Source of the DNA: Candidatus Dormiibacterota bacterium
Lineage (GTDB): Bacteria; Chloroflexota; Dormibacteria; Aeolococcales; Aeolococcaceae
Assembly (NCBI GenBank): GCA_003162415.1
Contig: PMOL01000008.1
Coordinates: 186,001 to 250,000 of the forward strand
DNA: 64,000 nucleotides
Reading direction: 5' to 3'
Position numbers and translations under genes: made by a program. Position 1 is the stretch's first letter. Each line of letters opens with the position of its first letter. Shown in pieces: positions 32,846-41,643 of the stretch. Under the pieces are notes generated by a model, which was not told where the DNA came from, ran no database searches, and was given only the letters and a program-made list of their open reading frames with translations.

Positions 32846-33901
32846 ATGCCTGACATCTCGGCCGCGGCAGCGGCGCTCCACGAGCAGTCGATCGTCGTCG
32901 ACACGCACAACGACCTGCTCATGCTCTGTGTGCGCCGGAAGCCGTCCGAGCAGGGTGCGTATTTCCGGCGCGTCTGGCTGCCTCGGTTGCATGCGGGCGG
33001 CGTCAACATTCAGGTGCTCCCGGTCTTCATCGACGACGACTTCCGCCCCGAGGGGGCGCTGCGCCAGACCCTCCGGATGCTGGAGGCCGGCTGGCGCATC
33101 GCCGCCGAGAACCCGGACGCGGTGCGCATCTGTCTGACCGGTGCCGATGTCGACGCGACGCTCGCCGGCGGATTGATCGCATTGGTGCTGGCGCTCGAGG
33201 GATGCGAAGCGGTCGGGACCGACGTGGCCCTGTTCGCGTCGCTGCACCGGCTCGGAGTGCGCATCGCCTCGTTCACGCATTTCCGCCGGACCATGCTGGC
33301 CGACGGATCAGCCGAGGATGGCACCGGCGGCAGGCTCACCGAGGCCGGCATCGAGGCCGTCGCCATCTGCGAGGCACTCGGCATCACCCTCGACGTGTCG
33401 CACCTGGGGGCCGCGTGCACCGATCACCTGCTCGAACTCGCGACCCGGCCGGTGATCGCGTCGCACTCGTCGGCGTTCTCGCTGCGCCGGCATCACCGCA
33501 ACCTCACCGATGCTCGCCTCCGCGCGATCGCGGCGACGGGAGGCGTGGTGGGGATCAACGTGCTCGCGACATTCATCGATGAGAACCTGCACACGGTGGC
33601 GCGCGTGGTCGATCACATCGAGCATGCGGCCGCGACCATCGGCGTCGACCACGTCGGGCTCGGCCCCGACTTCTACAAGGAGATCTCGGAGGAGCTTCAC
33701 GGTCCCGTGGCGCAATCGATGGACGGCGGTGGGACCGTGATCAGCTACGTTCCCGGGCTGGAGGGCCCCGCCGGGCTGCCGCTGATCACCGACGAACTCC
33801 TGCGGCGCGGATGGCCCGATGACGACATCCGCCAGGTGCTTGGCGGCGCATTCCATTCCCTGTTCGTCCGCGAGCTGGGACTCCCCTCCGCGCGGCGTTA
33901 G
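32846..33901 (+). CDS. Membrane dipeptidase (M19 family) zinc peptidase
   Basis: From the ATG at 32846 the 351-residue protein shows the M19 metal ligands: HxD in IVVDTHNDLLML, Glu in LVLALEGCEAV, His in TLDVSHLGA and His in VIASHSSAFSL, with Asp in DHVGLGPDFY. Bacterial members cleave L-D or D-containing dipeptides, or act on other amide bonds. No signal peptide is seen, so it would work in the cytoplasm. Upstream extension to a GTG at 32798 adds nothing conserved. A GC-rich hairpin at 33903-33918 lies between it and the convergent DsbA-family gene. Confidence 0.9.
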   Translation: MPDISAAAAALHEQSIVVDTHNDLLMLCVRRKPSEQGAYFRRVWLPRLHAGGVNIQVLPVFIDDDFRPEGALRQTLRMLEAGWRIAAENPDAVRICLTGADVDATLAGGLIALVLALEGCEAVGTDVALFASLHRLGVRIASFTHFRRTMLADGSAEDGTGGRLTEAGIEAVAICEALGITLDVSHLGAACTDHLLELATRPVIASHSSAFSLRRHHRNLTDARLRAIAATGGVVGINVLATFIDENLHTVARVVDHIEHAAATIGVDHVGLGPDFYKEISEELHGPVAQSMDGGGTVISYVPGLEGPAGLPLITDELLRRGWPDDDIRQVLGGAFHSLFVRELGLPSARR

Positions 33902-33902
33902 G

Positions 33903-33918
33903 CCCGCATCCCTGCGGG
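33903..33918. terminator. Bidirectional hairpin between convergent genes
   Basis: CCCGCA-TCCC-TGCGGG gives a six-base-pair perfect stem in the 21-base gap between the dipeptidase stop and the DsbA-family stop. It has no T run, but its position between convergent genes suits a two-way terminator. Confidence 0.5.
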
Positions 33919-33922
33919 ATGT

Positions 33923-34623
33923 CTAGACGGCGCAGCTTTCGTCGGTACAGGTCGTATCGGTATCGCCGGCGCCCACCATCTGCAGGGGGTGGGCCGCGGT
34001 CCACGCCTGCTGTAGGGCCGCCAGCATCATCTCGGAGGGCTGAGCTCCGGACACGCCGTACGCGCGGTCGAGCACGAAGAACGGAACGCCGGTGATCCCG
34101 AGCTGGCGAGCCTCGAGCTCGTCGTGACGCACGTCGTCGGCGTACGCGTCGCCGTCGAGCACCTCCCGAACCGCCGCCTCGTCGAGCCCGACCTCGACCG
34201 CGAGCCGGGCCAGAGTCTCGCCCTCGCCGATGGCCGCTCCCTCGACGAAATAGCCCGCCATCAGTCGCTCCTTGACCGCGTCCTGCTTGCCGACCGACTT
34301 CGCGTAGTGGATGAGACGGTGTGCGTCGAAGGTGTTGCCGGAACGCGCGCGATCGAGGTGGAAGTCCAGGCCGGCGGTGGCCGCGTTGGCGGTGACCCGC
34401 GCCTGCGCAGCCTCGGCGGTCGCACGGCTCATGCCGTACTTGACGGCCAGCCGGTCGATGGGATCACCCTCGGAGGTCGCGGCCTCTTCGGGTCGAGCTG
34501 GAAGCTCCGCCACGTGACACTGACCTCGCCGCGATGATCGAACTCAGCGAGCGCGTGCTCGAAGCGGCGCTTGCCGATGTAGCACCAGGGGCAGACCACG
34601 TCAGACCAGATCTCGACATCCAT
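33923..34623 (-). pseudogene. DsbA-family (FrnE-like) oxidoreductase with one-base frameshift
   Basis: The ATG at 34623 begins MDVEIWSDVVCPWCYIGKRR, with the CPWC redox motif of FrnE-type DsbA proteins, and runs through VTWRSFQLDP. Near 34490-34505 one base is missing: the next frame carries on with EEAATSEGDPIDRLAVKYGM and stays open through LGITGVPFFVLDRAYGVSG, the cis-Pro loop, to the end, including the family tail CTDESCAV. Adding a single C in the GACCCGAAG stretch restores the whole protein of about 233 residues. Either this is a recent frameshift or a base-calling error. The gene faces Lon on the other strand. Confidence 0.8.
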
Positions 34624-34695
34624 GCCCTGTTTGTACCGCATCAAGGCCGCTCTGAAGCCTCCGCCGCGGGCGATGGCGTGCCCCGCTTGGGGTGG

Positions 34696-34732
34696 TTCGG
34701 AAATCCCGACCACGGGTATAGAGATTTCGAAA
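34696..34732. promoter_or_regulatory. Interrupted inverted repeat upstream of lon
   Basis: TTCGGAAATC at 34696-34705 faces GATTTCGAAA at 34723-34732, a near-perfect inverted repeat with one extra base in the left arm and a 17-base gap. It lies 36-70 bases before the Lon start and downstream of the DsbA start. A repressor-binding site for heat-shock control is possible. It does not match the HspR (CTTGAGT) or CIRCE consensus. Confidence 0.35.
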
Positions 34733-34767
34733 ACCCAACGAGCCGATCGTCCCTGACGGCCGGCCAC

Positions 34768-37110
34768 ATGAGACTGAACATGGCTGAACTGACATCCGAA
34801 CTTCTTCCGATCCTGCAGCTGAACGACGTCGTCGTTCTGCCGGGAATGACCGCCACCCTCGCCGTCGAGAGTGACCCGCAACGGGCTGCCCTGACCGCCG
34901 CGCAGAACGGCAACAAGCTGATCCTGCTCGTGCCCCACGTGGACGGTCGGTTCTCGGCGATTGGCACGGTCGCACAGGTCGTGGAATCGGGTCAACTGCC
35001 CTCCGGCGCCGAGGTCACCATCCTCAAGGGATTGCACCGCGCCCGCCTCGGCGGCGGCCAGTCCGACATCGGCGGAGCTCTGTGGGTCCAGGTCGAGCCG
35101 CTTCCCGACGGCGATCCAACCGACGCGGCGCGTGAGCTGGCCCGCGAGTATCGCGCGCTCATCGAGAACCTCCTCGAGCTGCGTGGCGCCGGCCGAGCCA
35201 TCGAAGCCGTCCGCTCGGTGCGCCATCCCGGCCATCTCGCGGACCTCGCAGGCTACTCGCCCGACTTCAGCATCGAGCAGAAGCTCGAGGTTCTCGAGAC
35301 CCTCGACATCGAGCAGCGCCTGTCCCGGCTGATCGCCTGGACCAAGGACGTTCTCGCCGACGCGTCGGTTCGAGAGAAGGTTCGCACCGAGGTCAACGAG
35401 GGTATGGAGAAGACCCAGCGGGACTTCCTGCTCCGCCAGCAGCTCGATGCGATCAAGAAGCAGCTCGGCGAAGGCGGCGACGACGTCGCTGCCGGCTATC
35501 GCGCCCGCCTCGAGAGCGCAGGCATGCCCGAAAACGTCCGCGCGGAGGTTGAGCGCGAGCTCGACCGCTTCGAGCGGACCAGCGAGCAGAGCCCGGAGCA
35601 CGGCTGGATCAGGACGTACCTCGACTGGATGTTCGAGATCCCCTGGAACGTGCGCTCCGATGACAACTTCGACCTCGCCGAAGCACGGCGCATCCTTGAT
35701 GAGGACCACACGGGCCTCGAGGACGTGAAGCAACGAATCATCGAATTCCTCGCGGTCCGCAAGCTCCGCAGTGAGCGCGGCATCACCGTCCTGGGTGGCG
35801 GGTCTGGGGCGATCATCACGCTGGTCGGACCTCCCGGCGTCGGCAAGACGTCGCTGGGCGAGTCGGTCGCCCGCGCGCTGGGCCGGAAGTTCGCCCGCAT
35901 TTCGCTGGGCGGCATCCACGACGAGGCCGATATCCGTGGCCACCGGCGCACCTACGTCGGCGCGCTTCCCGGCCGGATCGTCCGCGCCCTCAAGGAAGCG
36001 GGCACCAAGAACCCGGTGATCATGCTCGACGAAATTGACAAGGTTGGCAGCGACTGGCGCGGCGATCCGTCGTCGGCACTGCTCGAGGTCCTCGACCCCG
36101 CGCAGAACAACACGTTCCGCGATCACTACCTCGAGGTCGACCTCGACCTGTCCGAGGTCCTCTTCATCCCGACGGCGAACGTGTGGGAAACGATTCCCGC
36201 GCCGCTGCTCGATCGCATGGAGTTGATCCGCCTGGATGGCTACACCGAGAACGAGAAGGTCGCGATCGCGCGCGATCATCTTCTCCGCCGCCAGGTGGAG
36301 CACGCCGGCCTGAGGTCAGACGAGGTCAGCGTCACTGACGCCGCCATCCTCACCGTGATCACCGATCACACCCGCGAGGCGGGCGTGCGCAACCTCGAGC
36401 GAGAGCTCGGCAAGATGACCCGCAAGGTCGCGACCCGGATCGCGTCCGGCGAGCTCATCGCCCCACTGGAGATCACGCCCGCGCAGGTGCGCGAGCTCCT
36501 CGGCAAGCCGAAGTTCGACAACGAGGTCGCAGAGCGGACCGCCGTCGCCGGTGTCGCCACCGGGCTCGCGGTCACCGGAACCGGAGGAGATGTCCTCTTC
36601 ATCGAGGCGGCCAATGCCCCCGGGGACGGCAAGCTCACCCTGACCGGCCAGCTCGGCGATGTGATGAAGGAGTCGGCGCAGATCGCACTGTCGTACGTCC
36701 GGGCTCACGCTGAAGCGCTGGGTATCGACCCGGAGGCCGCTCGCCAGAGCATCCACGTCCATGTGCCTGCCGGAGCTGTGCCCAAGGACGGACCATCCGC
36801 AGGTGTCGCCATGACCACGGCGATCGTTAGCCTGCTGACCGGACGCCCGATGCGCAGCAGCGTGGCGATGACCGGTGAGGTCACGCTCCAGGGCCTGGTG
36901 CTTCCGATCGGAGGCGTCAAGCAGAAGGTGCTCGCGGCCCATCGGATGGGCCTGCGCGAGGTGATCCTGCCCAAGCGCAATGAGAAGGACATCGAGGACG
37001 TGCCCGAGAGCGTGCGTGACGCGATGACCTTCCATCTGGCCGGCCGGGTCGAGGACGCCATCACCGTGGCGCTCGAACCGGTCGCGACCGAGGCCGCCGC
37101 CGCGGCCTGA
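34768..37110 (+). CDS. lon: ATP-dependent protease Lon
   Basis: Lon degrades damaged and regulatory proteins in the cytoplasm as a hexamer. The 780 residues show the LonN substrate-binding domain (ILQLNDVVVLPGMTATLAVE), a coiled linker (REKVRTEVNEGMEKTQRDFL), the AAA module with Walker A GPPGVGKTSLGE and Walker B PVIMLDEIDKVG, and the peptidase domain with catalytic Ser in VPKDGPSAGVAMTTA and Lys in IGGVKQKVLAAHR. The frame opens upstream at 34534, but that part is antisense to the DsbA gene; ATG at 34768 or 34780 fits the family start. A GCGGCC-TGA-GGCCGC stem surrounds the stop codon. Confidence 0.95.
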   Translation: MRLNMAELTSELLPILQLNDVVVLPGMTATLAVESDPQRAALTAAQNGNKLILLVPHVDGRFSAIGTVAQVVESGQLPSGAEVTILKGLHRARLGGGQSDIGGALWVQVEPLPDGDPTDAARELAREYRALIENLLELRGAGRAIEAVRSVRHPGHLADLAGYSPDFSIEQKLEVLETLDIEQRLSRLIAWTKDVLADASVREKVRTEVNEGMEKTQRDFLLRQQLDAIKKQLGEGGDDVAAGYRARLESAGMPENVRAEVERELDRFERTSEQSPEHGWIRTYLDWMFEIPWNVRSDDNFDLAEARRILDEDHTGLEDVKQRIIEFLAVRKLRSERGITVLGGGSGAIITLVGPPGVGKTSLGESVARALGRKFARISLGGIHDEADIRGHRRTYVGALPGRIVRALKEAGTKNPVIMLDEIDKVGSDWRGDPSSALLEVLDPAQNNTFRDHYLEVDLDLSEVLFIPTANVWETIPAPLLDRMELIRLDGYTENEKVAIARDHLLRRQVEHAGLRSDEVSVTDAAILTVITDHTREAGVRNLERELGKMTRKVATRIASGELIAPLEITPAQVRELLGKPKFDNEVAERTAVAGVATGLAVTGTGGDVLFIEAANAPGDGKLTLTGQLGDVMKESAQIALSYVRAHAEALGIDPEAARQSIHVHVPAGAVPKDGPSAGVAMTTAIVSLLTGRPMRSSVAMTGEVTLQGLVLPIGGVKQKVLAAHRMGLREVILPKRNEKDIEDVPESVRDAMTFHLAGRVEDAITVALEPVATEAAAAA

Positions 37111-37116
37111 GGCCGC
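37102..37116 (+). terminator. Stem around the lon stop codon
   Basis: GCGGCC and GGCCGC pair exactly, with the TGA stop of lon as the three-base loop. No T run follows. It may help end transcription before the convergent TetR-type gene, but a loop of three and lack of a T tract keep confidence low. Confidence 0.35.
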
Positions 37117-37135
37117 TCAGAAAGGACGACGGGTC

Positions 37136-38308
37136 TCAGCTGGCGCGAGGCGCGCTCAGCCTCTTCTCGATGCCGTCGAGAATGAGGCTGACGCCCTCGT
37201 CCGCACGCCAGGCCGGCGCGTCGTGCGTGTCGTGCTGTGCCGGTCGCGCCACTCCACGAGCGGACGGAGCGTCGGTGTCCATGGTGACCCGGACGCAGCC
37301 GCTGTAGACCGTGAGGTCATAGCGGTCCGGGCTACGTTGTGCTCCAGGTGAATCCCACTGGAGGTCGGACGTCACCGCCCGGACCGGTTTGTCATCCAGA
37401 CGAACCTTCACGGAACCTGATGACACGACCGCGTGGACCGCGGTATTGCGAGGCCGGTGCATCGTGACCCCGACGATGCCGCTGTTGACGCGGATGGGAA
37501 CCACTCCGCTCGGGGCAGGCAGGGTGCAGGTCACGTTCCCGGCGCCGCTGTCCAGCTCGATCCCGCTGATGCTCAGCCCGCTGAGGTCGAGGACGGTGTT
37601 CCAGGTTCCGCCGTGGATCTTGAAGTACCACGTGTAGTCGGGGTTCAGCTCCACGGCGCCATGGTTGCCGCCGCGGCGGTTCTTGACCAGCACGAGGTTG
37701 TCCGGGCGGACCTCCACCGAGGCGGCCCCTCCTCCACCGACCGAGGTCGCCAGGTCCGCGGCGCCAGGTGCGGCGGCACGAACGAGGACGCGCCACGAGC
37801 CTGAGTCGATCGCCAGCGTCATGACCTGGCCGCCGCGTCGATGCACGTCCGGGTGCGGAGTCACGAACGCCGACGCAGCCGCCTCGGCGACGAGCGCGAA
37901 CGCCGCGCTCTCTGCCGTCTGGAGACCCTCAGCCGCAAGGATCCTGGCGATGTCGCGAGCCAGGCGGCTTCGCTGCACGACAGGAAGACAGGTGAGCACG
38001 ACGGCCGCCGCAGCCCGGTGCTCTCCCAGAAACTGGGCCAGCTCATCGCAGGCGGCGGTGACCTGGGCGCGCCACGAGGGTGGCGAGATTGGCACGGTCA
38101 CGCGGTCGATCACCGCTTCCGCTACGAGTTCGAGGAGCTGTTCCTTGTCGCGAAGGTGCCAGTACAGCGAGGCAGCCTTGACATCGAGGCGATCCGCGAG
38201 CGCGCGCATGGAGAGTCCGTCGACGCCGACGGTGTCGAGCATCGCCAGGGCCGCCTGGACGACCGCCTCGCGGTTGAGCCCGGATACCTCCGTCTCTTGA
38301 CGGGCCAC
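37136..38308 (-). CDS. TetR-family regulator fused to a C-terminal beta-rich domain
   Basis: Residues 1-190 form a TetR regulator: VVQAALAMLDTVGVDGLSMRALADRL is the helix-turn-helix region (continuing LDVKAASLYWHLRDKEQLL), followed by the all-helical ligand domain. Residues 200-370 are different, beta-rich with repeated short strands (VEVRPDNLVLVKNRRGGN, GIELDSGAGNVTCTLPAP, VIVNSG-like RVNSGIVGVTMHRPRN, VSSGSVKVRLDD). This pattern resembles the DUF4097/toastrack type of adhesin-like domains. TetR proteins normally have about 200 residues, so this is a fusion. It diverges from an ABC efflux pair whose promoter carries a likely operator, so it probably represses that pair. Confidence 0.8.
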   Translation of the reverse strand: MARQETEVSGLNREAVVQAALAMLDTVGVDGLSMRALADRLDVKAASLYWHLRDKEQLLELVAEAVIDRVTVPISPPSWRAQVTAACDELAQFLGEHRAAAAVVLTCLPVVQRSRLARDIARILAAEGLQTAESAAFALVAEAAASAFVTPHPDVHRRGGQVMTLAIDSGSWRVLVRAAAPGAADLATSVGGGGAASVEVRPDNLVLVKNRRGGNHGAVELNPDYTWYFKIHGGTWNTVLDLSGLSISGIELDSGAGNVTCTLPAPSGVVPIRVNSGIVGVTMHRPRNTAVHAVVSSGSVKVRLDDKPVRAVTSDLQWDSPGAQRSPDRYDLTVYSGCVRVTMDTDAPSARGVARPAQHDTHDAPAWRADEGVSLILDGIEKRLSAPRAS

Positions 38309-38359
38309 AGATCTGTCCTCCGTTGTTTCCCAAGGATCGCCGAGCGCCTCAGGTGGCGC

Positions 38360-38410
38360 TTGACTTCCCTAACGTTGTTCGCCTAGTATCGCACATGTCA
38401 CTGTTAGGCG
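38360..38410 (+). promoter_or_regulatory. Sigma-70-type promoter and candidate TetR operator for the ABC pair
   Basis: TTGACT at 38360-38365 and TAGTAT at 38384-38389 are spaced by 18 bases and read toward the ABC ATPase gene. CGCCTA at 38380-38385 and TAGGCG at 38405-38410 form an inverted pair 19 bases apart that covers the -10 box and the expected transcription start. A regulator bound there would block initiation. The divergent TetR gene next door is the obvious candidate. Confidence 0.6.
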
Positions 38411-38423
38411 CATAACCAGACGG

Positions 38424-39386
38424 ATGGTGTTAGAGGTGAGTTTTACGCTGGAGGCGACCGGCCTCGTCAAGAGGTTCGGCAACACCCCTGCCCTCGATGG
38501 GCTGAACCTGACCATGCAGCCAGGGCAGGTGATGGCCCTGCTCGGTCCGAACGGCGCTGGCAAGACAACCTTCGTCAACCTGGTTGCCACGCTCCTCCAC
38601 CCGGACGCGGGCACGCTCCGTGTCGGCGGTATCGACGTGGCACGCCAGCCCGCGGCGGTGCGACGCCTCGTCGCTCTCGCCGGCCAGTCGGCGGCGGTGG
38701 AACCCACGATGACCGGGCGCGAGAACGTCGTCATGGTCGCCCGCCTGTTCGGCGCCTCCGCCGGAGACGCCCGGCGCGACGCGGCGGCGGTCCTCGAGCA
38801 GATGGGCCTGAGTGACGATGCCGATCGGACCGTCCGGACGTATTCCGGCGGCATGCGGCGCCGCCTCGACCTCGGTGCGAGCCTGGTCGGACACCCGAGG
38901 CTCCTCCTGCTCGACGAGCCCACGACCGGGCTCGATCCGCGCAGTCGCCTCGAACTCTGGGACGTCATTCGTTCCCTGGTCGCCAGTGGCACGGATGTCC
39001 TGCTCACCACGCAATACCTCGACGAGGCTGATCATCTGGCGTCACAGATCGCCATCATCGACCACGGTCGGGTGGTTGCGGCGGGAACGCCTCGAGAGTT
39101 GAAGCGCCGGGCGGGACGCAACGTCGTCGAGGTGCGCGTGCGGGATCTCTCCGCGCTCGACCGCGTCGCAGCGACCCTGATGGCCATCGGCGACGGGCCG
39201 GCCACGATCGATCGTCCGACGCATAGCGTTCGTGTCGCCCTTGGCGCCGACACCGAGCGAGTTTTTGCGGCACTGCGCCCACTCGATGACACCGGTATCG
39301 CCATCGACGAGGTGTCCGTTCGGCAGCCAACCCTCGACGAGGCATTTCTCGCGCTCACCGGCGCACCCAAGGAGAACGTGGCATGA
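38424..39386 (+). CDS. ABC transporter ATP-binding protein, DrrA type
   Basis: The 320-residue ATPase has Walker A LLGPNGAGKTTFVNL, the signature TYSGGMRRRLDLGASL and Walker B RLLLLDEPTTGLDPRS, plus the roughly 90-residue C-terminal region typical of DrrA-type drug or antibiotic exporters (VEVRVRDLSALDRVAATL, FAALRPLDDTGIAIDEVSVR). It works with the permease encoded next (start overlapping its stop by four bases). GTG at 38436 is an alternative start. Substrate is unknown; the TetR neighbour suggests induction by a toxic compound. Confidence 0.92.
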   Translation: MVLEVSFTLEATGLVKRFGNTPALDGLNLTMQPGQVMALLGPNGAGKTTFVNLVATLLHPDAGTLRVGGIDVARQPAAVRRLVALAGQSAAVEPTMTGRENVVMVARLFGASAGDARRDAAAVLEQMGLSDDADRTVRTYSGGMRRRLDLGASLVGHPRLLLLDEPTTGLDPRSRLELWDVIRSLVASGTDVLLTTQYLDEADHLASQIAIIDHGRVVAAGTPRELKRRAGRNVVEVRVRDLSALDRVAATLMAIGDGPATIDRPTHSVRVALGADTERVFAALRPLDDTGIAIDEVSVRQPTLDEAFLALTGAPKENVA

Positions 39387-40195
39387 GCAGCGTCGCTATA
39401 GCACCACCGCGCGGGAACGCCGCAGGGTTATGCGTCTCCAGCGGGCAGATCGCGCGTCGCGTTCTGCGGAAATTCGTCCGCTCACCGCAGCTCGTGATCG
39501 TGGGCACGGTGCAGGGCGCGATGTTCCTGCTCATCTTCCGCTACGTCTTCGGCGGAGCAATCCCACTTCCCGGCACCAACTACGTCGACTTCGTGGTGCC
39601 CGGATTCATCACCACCGGCGTACTCTTCAACGCCATGTATGCCTCCGCGGGGATGGCCGAGGATATGAGCGCGGGGCTCATCGCGCGCCTGCGTTCCCTG
39701 CCGATTCCGCGCAGTGCCGTGCTCATCGGCCGCGCACTCGCTGACACGGCCATTCAGGTCTGGGGATTGGCAATCACGGTCGCGATCGGCTTCCTGGTCG
39801 GCTTTCGCCTGCATGGCAGTTGGAGTGCCGCACTCGCCGCGGCCGCACTCGTGATCCTCTTTGGATTCGTCTTCGAATGGGTCTTCGTGCTCATCGGCAT
39901 GGTCGCGGGATCAGCTCAGGCGGCTCAGGGCTTCGCGCTCATCGTTTTCCCATTCAGCTTCGTGTCATCCGCCTACATCCCGGTCGCGACCATGCCGTCC
40001 TGGATGCGCGGATTTGCCGAGAATCAGCCGATCACCGTGATGGTGAACGCGGTGCGGACGCTCACGCAGGGCCACTCCGCTGAAGCTCTCCTCGGTCATC
40101 CCACGTCGTATTTCGTGGTGCGCTCATTGATCTGGTCAGTGGGACTGATCGCAGTCTTCGCCCCACTCGCGGTCGTCAAGTACCGACGTGGCTGA
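39383..40195 (+). CDS. ABC transporter permease, DrrB/ABC-2 type
   Basis: A 270-residue ABC-2-type permease with six membrane helices. Family features include LVIVGTVQGAMFLLIFRYVF, YVDFVVPGFITTGVLFNAM, SAGLIARLRSLPIPRSAVLI and FVSSAYIPVATMPSWMRGF, the last conserved in DrrB proteins. It overlaps the ATPase gene by four bases, so the two subunits are translated together and form the exporter. The convergent PLP-decarboxylase gene begins after only 20 bases. Confidence 0.92.
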   Translation: MSSVAIAPPRGNAAGLCVSSGQIARRVLRKFVRSPQLVIVGTVQGAMFLLIFRYVFGGAIPLPGTNYVDFVVPGFITTGVLFNAMYASAGMAEDMSAGLIARLRSLPIPRSAVLIGRALADTAIQVWGLAITVAIGFLVGFRLHGSWSAALAAAALVILFGFVFEWVFVLIGMVAGSAQAAQGFALIVFPFSFVSSAYIPVATMPSWMRGFAENQPITVMVNAVRTLTQGHSAEALLGHPTSYFVVRSLIWSVGLIAVFAPLAVVKYRRG

Positions 40196-40216
40196 GAGCG
40201 TCGGATCAAATCGCCG

Positions 40217-41623
40217 TTAGATGCTCGCGTCGGCGGACGCCCGGCGTACGGCGTCCACCGACCGACGCACGTCATCGGCATCCGTCGACCAGTTGCTGAC
40301 CGAGATACGAAGGACGTCCCTGTCTCGCCACCGCGAGCCCGACATCCACACGGTGCCATCCGCGATCAGTCGAGCGGTCACCGCTCGGGTGCGCGCATCG
40401 TCGCCAAAGTCGACGCACACCTGCGTGTACACGACGTCGTTGACCACGCGAGCGCCGTCGATGCCGGCGATCCCCTCGGCCATCTCCCGAGCATGTCCGG
40501 CCAGCCGCTCGACAAGCTCGGCAACCCCGGAGCGCCCCAACGATCGAAGCGCCGCCCATACGGGAACGCCGCGAGCCCTTCGTGAGAATTCCGGCACCTT
40601 CTCGAGGGGATCGCCGGGACCCGGGTCGTCGGAGATCAGGTAGCTAGCATGCGCCCCGAACGTGGAGCGCATCGCGACCGGGTCCGCGACGATCGCGATC
40701 CCGCAGTCGTACGGGACGTTGAGCGTCTTGTGCGCATCGGTTCCCCACGAATCTGCGCCCGCCGCTCCAGCGACCAGGTGACGCAGGGATGGCGCGGCCG
40801 CTGCCCAGAGGCCGAATGCGCCGTCAACGTGCACCCAGGCCCCGTGCTGACGTGCGATCTCAACAGCGGCCTCGAGCGGATCGAATGCGCCGGAGTGCAC
40901 GTTGCCGGCCTGAAGGCACACGACCACGGGGGTCCCGCTGTCCACAGCGTTCAGTGACTCGGTGAGCGCATCGACGCGGATCCGCCCCTGTTCATCGGCG
41001 GCCACGAGTGCAGGGCTGCCGAGCCCGAGGTAACGCAGCGCGAGGTCGACGGTGTCATGCCGCTCTTCTCCAGCGAGGACTCGTACCCTCGGCGCACCGC
41101 CGAGCCCATCCCGCGCGACATCCCAGCCAAGCCGAGAGAGCACCGCGGTGCGGGCGGCCCCCAGGCAGGTGAAGTTCGCCATGGTTGCGCCTGTGACGAA
41201 GCCGACGTCTGCTCCACTCGGAAGACCGAGCAAGTCGAGCAGCCAGCCCGCCGCCGCCTCTTCCGCCGTGGCAGTCGCCGGCGTCGCATAGCGCATCCCC
41301 GTGTTCTGATCCCAAGCGCTCACGAGCCAGTCGGCAGCGAGCGCGGCAGGGAGGGTTCCGCCCATCACCCACCCGAAGAAGCGACCCGACTGGATCGCCA
41401 TGAGACCTGGTGCAGATAGTGTGGCGAGCAAATCGACGACATCCTCGGGCGGCGTGGGACCGTCTGGCAGCGGACCGTTGAACCCCGCGAGCAGCTCAGC
41501 TGCGGTGGCACTCGGCCCCACGGGGCGTTCGGCCACGGAATCGAGCCACGCCCGCGCGTGATGGGCTGCGCGCACCAGCGCCTGGTCGTACGAGTCGCCC
41601 CGGAAAGACATCGTCCACCTCAC
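40217..41623 (-). CDS. PLP-dependent decarboxylase, group II (aromatic amino acid type)
   Basis: The 468-residue protein belongs to the group II PLP decarboxylases (aromatic L-amino-acid, glutamate and related). Visible are GGTLPAALAADWL near the N-terminus, GFVTGATMANFTCLGAAR, GAWVHVDGAFGLWAAAAP with the pyridine-ring Asp, and WGTDAHKTLNVPYDCGIA with the Schiff-base Lys. EFSRRARGVPVWAALRSLG matches the aromatic decarboxylase side. Sequence reading cannot fix the substrate. The upstream gene of unknown function is 20 bases away and could be co-transcribed. Confidence 0.88.
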   Translation of the reverse strand: MRWTMSFRGDSYDQALVRAAHHARAWLDSVAERPVGPSATAAELLAGFNGPLPDGPTPPEDVVDLLATLSAPGLMAIQSGRFFGWVMGGTLPAALAADWLVSAWDQNTGMRYATPATATAEEAAAGWLLDLLGLPSGADVGFVTGATMANFTCLGAARTAVLSRLGWDVARDGLGGAPRVRVLAGEERHDTVDLALRYLGLGSPALVAADEQGRIRVDALTESLNAVDSGTPVVVCLQAGNVHSGAFDPLEAAVEIARQHGAWVHVDGAFGLWAAAAPSLRHLVAGAAGADSWGTDAHKTLNVPYDCGIAIVADPVAMRSTFGAHASYLISDDPGPGDPLEKVPEFSRRARGVPVWAALRSLGRSGVAELVERLAGHAREMAEGIAGIDGARVVNDVVYTQVCVDFGDDARTRAVTARLIADGTVWMSGSRWRDRDVLRISVSNWSTDADDVRRSVDAVRRASADASI

Positions 41624-41643
41624 TCAACGATCATCGACGCCGA

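Noticed and set aside
34429-36303. A 624-codon open frame on the minus strand opposite lon
   Set aside because: It is the antisense of lon over most of its length, with Asp/Leu/Arg-rich reading and no family pattern. Only its last part, from 34623, is real as the N-terminus of the DsbA-family gene.
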